Shown here piece by piece: positions 54,401 to 64,000 of a DNA stretch of 64,000 nucleotides (the stretch's first letter is position 1; each line of letters starts with the position of its first letter). The notes beneath the pieces are model-generated. The model did no database searches. It was not told the origin of the DNA and saw only the letters and a list, made by a program, of their open reading frames with translations. The translations under genes were made by a program, and so were the position numbers. Origin of the DNA: Bugulina stolonifera. Its lineage: Eukaryota > Bryozoa > Gymnolaemata > Cheilostomatida > Bugulidae. The DNA lies in NCBI GenBank assembly GCA_935421135.1, contig OW285191.1, forward strand, positions 248,001 through 312,000, given 5' to 3'.

Positions 54401-57400
54401 TAATTCTATCTCTTCTATGTATTCTATGCATCCTTTGCATAGAACACATAGAAGACATAGAATGCATTCTATGCACTCTATGCATTCCATGTAATCTATG
54501 CAGTCTATGTATTCTATGCATAGAATACATAGATTGCATTCTATGCATCCGATGCATAGAATACATAGAATGCATTGTATGTAATCAATGTATTCTATGC
54601 ATTCTATGCATAGAATACATAGACTTCATTCTATGCATGGAATACATTGAATACATAGAATGCATTCTTTGCATTATATGCATTGAATGCATAGAATGCA
54701 TACGGCGCATTCCATGCATTCTATGTATTCTATGCATAGAATGCATAGAATGCATTCTATGCACTCTATGCGTTCCATGTAATCTATGCGTTCTATGCAT
54801 AGAATACATAGATTGCATTCTATGCATTCTATGCATAGAATACATATAATTCTATGTCTTCTATGTATTCTATGCATTCTATACCTAGAATACATAGAAT
54901 ACATAGATTGCATTCTATGCACTCTATGCATTCCATGTAATCTATGCAGTCTATGTATTCTATGCATTCGATGCATAGAATACATTTTATGCATAAAATG
55001 CATAGAATACATTGATCACATAGAATGCATTTTACGCACTCTATGCATTTCATGTAATCTATCCATTCTATGCATAGAATACATAGATTGCGTTCTATGC
55101 ATTCTATGCATAGAATACATTGAATACTAGAAGACATAGAAGACATAGAATGCATAGAATGCATTTCATGTAATCTATGCACTCTATGCATAGAATACAT
55201 AGATTGCATTCTATGCATCCGATGCATAGAATACATTGAATACATAGAATGCATTGTATGTAATCAATGTATTTTATGCATTCTATGCATCGAATGCATA
55301 GGTTGCATTCTATGCATAGGATACATTGAATAGATAGAAGGCATTCTTTCCATTATATGCATTGAATGCATAGGATGCACAGGGCGCATCCTATGCATTC
55401 TATGCATAGAATGCATAGAATGCATTCTATGCACTCTATGCGTTCCATGTAATCTATGCATTCTATGCATAGAATACATATAATTCTATGTCTTCTATGT
55501 ATTCTATGCATTCTATACCTAGAATACATAGAGTACATAGAATGCATTCTATGCATTCTTTGCATAGAATACATAGAAGATATAGAATGCATTCCGTGCA
55601 ATCTATGCACTCTATGCATAGAATACATAGATTGCATTCTATGCATTCTATGCATTCCATGTATTCTATGCACTCTATGTAGTCTATTCATTCGATGCAT
55701 AGAGTACATTTATGCATAGAATGCATAGAATGCATTGATCACATAGAATGCATACTATGCATTCTATGCATTTCTTGCAATCTATGCATTCTATGCATAG
55801 AATACATAGATTGCATTCTATGCATCCGATGCATAGAATACATAGAATACATAGAATACATAGAATGCATTGTACGTAATCAATGTATTTTATGCATTCT
55901 ATGCATAGAATACACAGATTGCATTCTATGCATGGAATATATTGAATACATAGAATGCATTCTTTGCATTATATGCATTGAATGCATCGAATGCATAGGA
56001 TGCATAGGATGCATACGGCGCATTCCATGCATTCTATGCATAGAATGCATAGAATACATTCTATGCTCTCTATGCATTCCATGTAATCTATGCGTTCTAT
56101 GCATAGAATACATAGATTGCCTTCTATGCATTCTATGCATAGAATACATATAATTCTAAGTGTTCTATGTATTCTATGCATTCTTTGCATAGAATACATA
56201 GAAGACATAGAATGCATTCCGTGCAATCTATGCACTCTATGCATAGAATACATAGATTGCATTCTATGCACTCTATGCATTCCATGTAATCTATGCAGTC
56301 TATGTATTCTATGCATTCGATGCATAGAATACATTTTAAGCATAAAATGCATAGAATACATTGATCACATAGAATGCATTTTACGCACTCTATGCCTTTC
56401 ATGTAATCTATCCATTCTATGCATAGAATACATAGATTGCGTTCTATGCATTCTATGCATAGAATACATTGAATACTAGAAGACATAGAAGACATAGAAT
56501 GCATAGAATGCATTCCATGTAATCTATGCAGTCTATGTATTCTATGCATAGAATACATAGATTGCATTACATGCATCCGATGCATAGAATACATAGAATG
56601 CATTGTATGTAATCAATGTATTTTATGCATTCTATGCATAGAATACATAGACTTCATTCTATGCATGGAATACATTGAATACATAGAATGCATTCTTTGC
56701 ATTATATGCATTGAATGCATAGAATGCATACGGCGCATTCCATGCATTCTATGTATTCTATGCATAGAATGCATAGAATGCATTCTATGCACTCTATGCG
56801 TTCCATGTAATCTATGCGTTCTATGCATAGAATACATAGATTGCATTCTATGCATTCTATGCATAGAATACATATAATTCTATGTCTTCTATGTATTCTA
56901 TGCATTCTATACCTAGAATACATAGAATACATAGATTGCATTCTATGCATTCTATGCATTCCATGTAATCTATGCAGTCTATGTATTCTATGCATTCGAT
57001 GCATAGAATACATTTTATGCATAAAATGCATAGAATACATTGATCACATAGAATGCATTTTACGCACTCTATGCATTTCATGTAATCTATCCATTCTATG
57101 CATAGAATACATAGATTGCGTTCTATGCATTCTATGCATAGAATACATTGAATACTAGAAGACATAGAAGACATAGAATGCATAGAATGCATTTCATGTA
57201 ATCTATGCACTCTATGCATAGAATACATAGATTGCATTCTATGCATCCGATGCATAGAATACATTGAATACATAGAATGCATTGTATGTAATCAATGTAT
57301 TTTATGCATTCTATGCATCGAATGCATAGGTTGCATTCTATGCATAGGATACATTGAATAGATAGAAGGCATTCTTTCCATCATATGCATTGAATGCATA

Positions 57401-60360
57401 GGATGCACAGGGCGCATCCTATGCATTCTATGCATTCTATGCATAGAATGCATAGAATGCATTCTATGCACTCTATGCGTTCCATGTAATCTATGCATTC
57501 TATGCATAGAATACATATAATTCTATGTCTTCTATGTATTCTATGCATTCTATACCTAGAATACATAGAGTACATAGAATGCATTCTATGCATTCTTTGC
57601 ATAGAATACATAGAAGATATAGAATGCATTCCGTGCAATCTATGCACTCTATGCATAGAATACATAGATTGCATTCTATGCATTCTATGCATTCCATGTA
57701 TTCTATGCACTCTATGTAGTCTATTCATTCGATGCATAGAGTACATTTATGCATAGAATGCATAGAATGCATTGATCACATAGAATGCATACTATGCATT
57801 CTATGCATTTCTTGCAATCTATGCATTCTATGCATAGAATACATAGATTGCATTCTATGCATCCGATGCATAGAATACATAGAATACATAGAATACATAG
57901 AATGCATTGTACGTAATCAATGTATTTTATGCATTCTATGCATAGAATACACAGATTGCATTCTATGCATGGAATATATTGAAGACATAGAATGCATTCT
58001 TTGCATTATATGCATTGAATGCATCGAATGCATAGGATGCATAGGATGCATACGGCGCATTCCATGCATTCTATGCATAGAATGCATAGAATACATTCTA
58101 TGCTCTCTATGCATTCCATGTAATCTATGCGTTCTATGCATAGAATACATAGATTGCCTTCTATGCATTCTATGCATAGAATACATATAATTCTAAGTGT
58201 TCTATGTATTCTATGCATTCTTTGCATAGAATACATAGAAGACATAGAATGCATTCCGTGCAATCTATGCACTCTATACATAGAATACATAGATTGCATT
58301 CTATGCACTCTATGCATTCCATGTAATCTATGCAGTCTATGTATTCTATGCATTCGATGCATAGAATACATTTTAAGCATAAAATGCATAGAATACAATG
58401 ATCACATAGAATGCATTTTACGCACTCTATGCCTTTCATGTAATCTATCCATTCTATGCATAGAATACATAGATTGCGTTCTATGCATTCTATGCATAGA
58501 ATACATTGAATACTAGAAGACATAGAAGACATAGAATGCATAGAATGCATTCCATGTAATCTATGCACTCTATGCATATAATACATGGATTGCATTCTAT
58601 GCATATGATGCATAGAATACATTGAATACATAGAATGCATTGTATGTAATCAATGTATTTTATGCATTCTATGCATCGAATGCATAAGTTGCATTCTATG
58701 CATAGGATACATTGAATAAATAGAAGGCATTCTTTCCATTATATGCATTGAATGCATAGGATGCATACGGCGCATTCCATGCATTCTATGCATAGAATGC
58801 ATAGAATACATTCTATGCTCTCTATGCATTCCATGTAATCTATGCGTTCTATGCATAGAATACATAGATTGCCTTCTATGCATTCTATGCATAGAATACA
58901 TATAATTCTAAGTGTTCTATGTATTCTATGCATTCTATACCTAGAATACATAGAATACATAGATTGCATTCTATGCACTCTATGCATTCCATGTAATCTA
59001 TGCAGTCTATGTATTCTATGCATTCGATGCATAGAATACATTTTATGCATAAAATGCATGGAATACATTGGTCATATAGAATGCATTTTACGCACTCTAT
59101 GCATTTCATGTAATCTATCCATTCTATGCATAGAGTACATAGATTGCATTCTATGTATTCTATGCATAGAATGCATAGAATACGTTCTATGCTCTCTATG
59201 CATTCCATGTAATCTATGCATAGAATACATAGATTGCATTCTATGCATTCTATGCATAGAATACATAGAAGACATAGAATGCATAGAATGCATAGAATGC
59301 GTTCCATGTAATCTATGCACTCTATGCATAGAATACAAAGATTTCTATGTCTTCTATGTATTCTATGCATTCTATGCATAGAATACATTGAATACATTCT
59401 ATGCATAGAATACATAGAATACATTGAATACATAGAAGGCATTGTATGTAATCAATTTATTTTATGGATTCTGTGCATAGAATACATAGATTGCATTCTA
59501 TGCATAGAATACATTGATCACATAGAATGCATTCTATGCACTCTATGCATTCCATGTAACCTATGCATTCTATGCATAGAATACATAGATTGCATTCTAT
59601 GCATAGAATACATAGATTGCATTCTATGCATAGAATACATTCTATGCACTCTATGCATTCCATGTAATCTATGCGTTCTATGCATAGAATACATAGATTG
59701 CATTCTATGCATTCTATGCATAGAATACATAGAAGACATAGAATGCATTATGTGCATAGAATACATATAATTATATATCTTCCATGTATTCTATGCATCA
59801 TTCTATGCATAGAATACATAAATTGCATTCTATGCATCCGATGCATAGAATACATAGAATACATAGAATGCATTGTATGTAATCAATGTATTTTATGCAT
59901 TCTATGCATAGAATACATAGATTGCATTCTATGCATGGAATACATTGAGTACATAGATTGCATTCTTTGCATTATATGCGTTGAATGCATAGAATGCATA
60001 GGATGCATAAGGCACATTCTATGCATTCTATGTATTCTATGCATAGAACACATAGATTGCATTCTATGCATTCTATGCCTAGAATACATAGAATATTTCG
60101 ATTGCATTCCATGCATTCTTTGCATAGAATACATAGAAGACATAGAATGCATTCCGTGCAATCTATGCACTCTATGCATAGAATACATAGATTGCATTCT
60201 ACGCATGGAATATATTGAACACATAGAAGACATTCTTTGCATTATATACATTGAATGCATCGAATGCATAGAATGCATACGGCGCATTCCATGCATTCTA
60301 TGTATTCTATGCATAGAATGCATAGAATACATTCTATGCTCTCTATGCATTCCATGTAAT
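51460..60360 (+). repeat. 8.9-kb block copied from about 36950-45850
   Basis: Landmarks at 37241, 38495, 39234, 40269, 41573, 42297, 43610 and 44325 recur 14517 bp downstream (51758, 53012, 53751, 54786, 56090, 56814, 58127, 58842). After a single 9-bp deletion near 59280 the offset becomes 14508 (45163 to 59671). It is the longest duplication in the window and very similar to its source. Confidence 0.8.
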
Positions 60361-63300
60361 CTATGCGTTCTATGCATAGAATACATAGATTGCCTTCTAT
60401 GCATTCTATGCATAGAATACATATAATTCTAAGTGTTCTATGTATTCTATGCATTCTTTGCATAGAATACATAGAAGACATAGAATGCATTCCGTGCAAT
60501 CTATGCACTCTATACATAGAATACATAGATTGCATTCTATGCACTCTATGCATTCCATGTAATCTATGCAGTCTATGTATTCTATGCATTCGATGCATAG
60601 AATACATTTTAAGCATAAAATGCATAGAATACAATGATCACATAGAATGCATTTTACGCACTCTATGCCTTTCATGTAATCTATCCATTCTATGCATAGA
60701 ATACATAGATTGCGTTCTATGCATTCTATGCATAGAATACATTGAATACTAGAAGACATAGAAGACATAGAATGCATAGAATGCATTCCATGTAATCTAT
60801 GCACTCTATGCATATAATACATAGATTGCATTCTATGCATATGATGCATAGAATACATTGAATACATAGAATGCATTGTATGTAATCAATGTATTTTATG
60901 CATTCTATGCATCGAATGCATAAGTTGCATTCTATGCATAGGATACATTGAATAAATAGAAGGCATTCTTTCCATTATATGCATTGAATGCATAGGATGC
61001 ATACGGCGCATTCCATGCATTCTATGCATAGAATGCATAGAATACATTCTATGCTCTCTATGCATTCCATGTAATCTATGCGTTCTATGCATAGAATACA
61101 TAGATTGCCTTCTATGCATTCTATGCATAGAATACATATAATTCTAAGTGTTCTATGTATTCTATGCATTCTATACCTAGAATACATAGAATACATAGAT
61201 TGCATTCTATGCACTCTATGCATTCCATGTAATCTATGCAGTCTATGTATTCTATGCATTCGATGCATAGAATACATTTTATGCATAAAATGCATGGAAT
61301 ACATTGGTCATATAGAATGCATTTTACGCACTCTATGCATTTCATGTAATCTATCCATTCTATGCATAGAGTACATAGATTGCATTCTATGTATTCTATG
61401 CATAGAATGCATAGAATACGTTCTATGCTCTCTATGCATTCCATGTAATCTATGCATAGAATACATAGATTGCATTCTATGCATTCTATGCATAGAATAC
61501 ATAGAAGACATAGAAGACATAGAATGCATAGAATGCATAGAATGCGTTCCATGTAATCTATGCACTCTATGCATAGAATACAAAGATTTCTATGTCTTCT
61601 ATGTATTCTATGCATTCTATGCATAGAATACATTGAATACATTCTATGCATAGAATACATAGAATACATTGAATACATAGAAGGCATTGTATGTAATCAA
61701 TTTATTTTATGGATTCTGTGCATAGAATACATAGATTGCATTCTATGCATAGAATACATTGATCACATAGAATGCATTCTATGCACTCTATGCATTCCAT
61801 GTAACCTATGCATTCTATGCATAGAATACATAGATTGCATTCTATGCATAGAATGCATAGAATGCATTCTATGCATAGAATACATTCTATGCACTCTATG
61901 CATTCCATGTAATCTATGCGTTCTATGCATAGAATACATAGATTGCATTCTATGCATTCTATGCATAGAATACATAGAAGACATAGAATGCATTATGTGC
62001 ATAGAATACATATAATTATATATCTTCCATGTATTCTATGCATCATTCTATGCATAGAATACATAAATTGCATTCTATGCATCCGATGCATAGAATACAT
62101 AGAATACATAGAATGCATTGTATGTAATCAATGTATTTTATGCATTCTATGCATAGAATACATAGATTGCATTCTATGCATGGAATACATTGAGTACATA
62201 GATTGCATTCTTTGCATTATATGCGTTGAATGCATAGAATGCATAGGATGCATAAGGCGCATTCTATGCATTCTATGTATTCTATGCATAGAACACATAG
62301 ATTGCATTCTATGCATTCTATGCCTAGAATACATAGAATATTTCGATTGCATTCTATGCATTCTTTGCATAGAATACATAGAAGACATAGAATGCATTCC
62401 GTGCAATCTATGCACTCTATGCATAGAATACATAGATTGCATTCTATGCATGGAATATATTGAACACATAGAAGGCATTCTTTGCATTATATACATTGAA
62501 TGCATCGAATGCATAGAATGCATACGGCGCATTCCATGCATTCTATGTATTCTATGCATAGAATGCATAGAATACATTCTATGCTCTCTATGCATTCCAT
62601 GTAATCTACGCGTTCTATGCATAGAATACATAGATTGCCTTCTATGCATTCTATGCATAGAATACATTTAATTCTATGTCTTCTATGTATTCTATGCATT
62701 CTTTGCATAGAATACATAGAAGACATAGAATGCATTCCGTGCAATCTATGCACTCTATGCATAGAATACATAGATTGCATTCTATGCATTCTATGCATTC
62801 CACGTATTCTATGCATTCTATGTATTCTATTCATTCGATGCATAGAGTACATTTATGCATAGAATGCATAGAATACATTGATCACATAGAATGCATTCTA
62901 TGTATTCTATGCATTTCATGCAATCTATGCATTCTATGCATAGAATACATAGAATACATAGAATGCATTGTATATAATCAATGTATTTTATGCATTCTAT
63001 GCATAGAATACATAGATTGCATTCTATGCATGGAATGCATTGGATACATAGAATGCATTCTTTGCATTATATGCATTGAATGCGTAGAATGCATAGGATG
63101 CATACGGCGCATTCTATGCATTCTATGTATTCTATGCATACAATGCATAGAATGCATTCTATGCACTCTATGCATTCAATGTAATCTATGCGTTCTATGG
63201 ATAGAATACATAGATTGCATTCTATGCATTCTATGCATAGAATACATATAATTCTATGTCTTCTATGCATTCTATGCATTCTATACCTAGAATACATAGA

Positions 63301-64000
63301 ATACATAGATTGCATTCTATGCACTCTATGCATTCCATGTAATCTATGCAGTCTATGTATTCTATGCATTCGATGCATAGAATACATTTTATGCATAAAA
63401 TGCATGGAATACATTGGTCATATAGAATGCATTTTACGCACTCTATGCATTTCATGTAATCTATCCATTCTATGCATAGAATACATAGATTGCGTTCTAT
63501 GCATTCTATGCATAGAATACATTGAATACTAGAAGACATAGAAGACATAGAATGCATAGAATGCATTCCATGTAATCTATGCACTCTATGCATAGAATAC
63601 ATAGACTTCATTCTATGCATGGAATACATTGAATAGATAGAAGGCATTCTTTCCATTATATGCATTGAATGCATAGGATGCATAGGATGCATACGGCGCA
63701 TTCCATGCATTCTATGTATTCTATGCATAGAATGCATAGAATGCATAGAATGCATTCTATACACTCTATGCGTTCCATGTAATCTATGCGTTCTATGCAT
63801 AGAATACATAGATTGCATTCTATGCATTCTATGCACAGAATACATATAATTCTATCTCTTCTATGTATTCTATGCATTCTTTGCATAGAACACATAGAAG
63901 ACATAGAATGCATTCTATGCACTCTATGCATTCCATGTAATCTATGCAGTCTATGTATTCTATGCATAGAATACATAGATTGCATTCTATGCATCCGATG
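60360..64000 (+). repeat. 3.6-kb block copied from about 43610-47247
   Basis: Landmarks at 43610, 44325, 45163, 45864, 46435 and 47033 recur 16753 bp downstream at 60363, 61078, 61916, 62617, 63188 and 63786. The copy runs off the window end, so its length is a minimum. Confidence 0.75.

Larger units (their letters stand above)
11793..64000. repeat. Giant satellite array of 9-bp self-complementary units
   Basis: The basic unit is a 5-bp core plus a 4-bp linker. The core is TAGAA or its reverse complement TTCTA; the linker is the palindrome TGCA or TACA/TGTA, which are each other's complements. Both orientations alternate irregularly in one array, so every few units form palindromes such as TTCTATGCATAGAA, and ATGCAT recurs throughout. 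Variants include TAGATTGCA, ATCTATGCA after CCATGTA, and rare CpG-bearing units (CGGCGC, CGATGC, GCGTTC) that serve as landmarks. Indels other than 9 bp shift the register locally. The array starts sharply at 11793 and continues past the window end. At 52.2 kb it holds roughly 5800 units. No gene, RNA or inserted element interrupts it. It could be pericentromeric, subtelomeric or interstitial; nothing here decides that. Confidence 0.97.

Noticed and set aside
11793..64000. CRISPR array or bacterial repeat locus
   Set aside because: There are no constant repeats with unique spacers; the DNA is one continuous short-unit satellite in a eukaryotic context with spliced genes and an LTR element.
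11793..64000. Telomeric repeat
   Set aside because: Units are AT-rich 9-mers in both orientations, without the G-rich strand bias of telomeres, and do not resemble TTAGGG-type repeats.

Overview
The window looks like nuclear DNA of an early-branching or otherwise compact-genome marine invertebrate. Spliced genes have short GT-AG introns (several under 110 bp, one only 45 bp). There is a decayed Ty3/gypsy retrotransposon and a very large satellite array. From memory, the core of the main spliced gene resembles an uncharacterised protein family common in sponges and cnidarians; I could not search for this, so the host assignment is an inference.

Layout. 1-1190: AT-rich DNA with no gene I can support. 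1191-about 3479: a 5'-truncated Ty3/gypsy element keeping the RNase H and integrase parts of pol, a polypurine tract and a probable 3' LTR. 3504-8920: a hand-spliced 14-exon gene on the plus strand (about 822 codons). Its reading phase closes at every junction chosen, although the exon 2/3 boundary has alternatives. 9014-about 9860: a tandem repeat of about 376 bp in which each unit looks like two small exons (164 + 31 nt, 65 codons). 10167-10676: two further probable exons. 11615-11786: a minus-strand exon-like ORF ending next to the satellite.

11793-64000 (over 52 kb, still running at the window end) is one continuous satellite. Its basic unit is 9 bp: a 5-bp core, TAGAA or its reverse complement TTCTA, plus a 4-bp linker that is the palindrome TGCA or the reverse-complement pair TACA/TGTA. 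Units of both orientations are interspersed in one array, so it is close to self-complementary at all scales and full of NsiI-type ATGCAT sites. Because 9 is a multiple of 3, two frames on each strand stay open for long distances, giving Cys/Ile-rich and Met/His-rich 'proteins' that I treat as by-products of the repeat.

At larger scale the array is a mosaic of multi-kilobase duplications: tandem copies of 2943 bp and 1970 bp, and dispersed copies displaced by about 9.7, 12.07, 14.1, 14.5, 16.75 and 23.8 kb. Copies differ by sparse substitutions and by indels that are often one 9-bp unit. One 61-bp block at 50390-50450 is inverted relative to its other copies. The array is the most unusual part of the window; the 14-exon gene and the tandem exon pairs come next.
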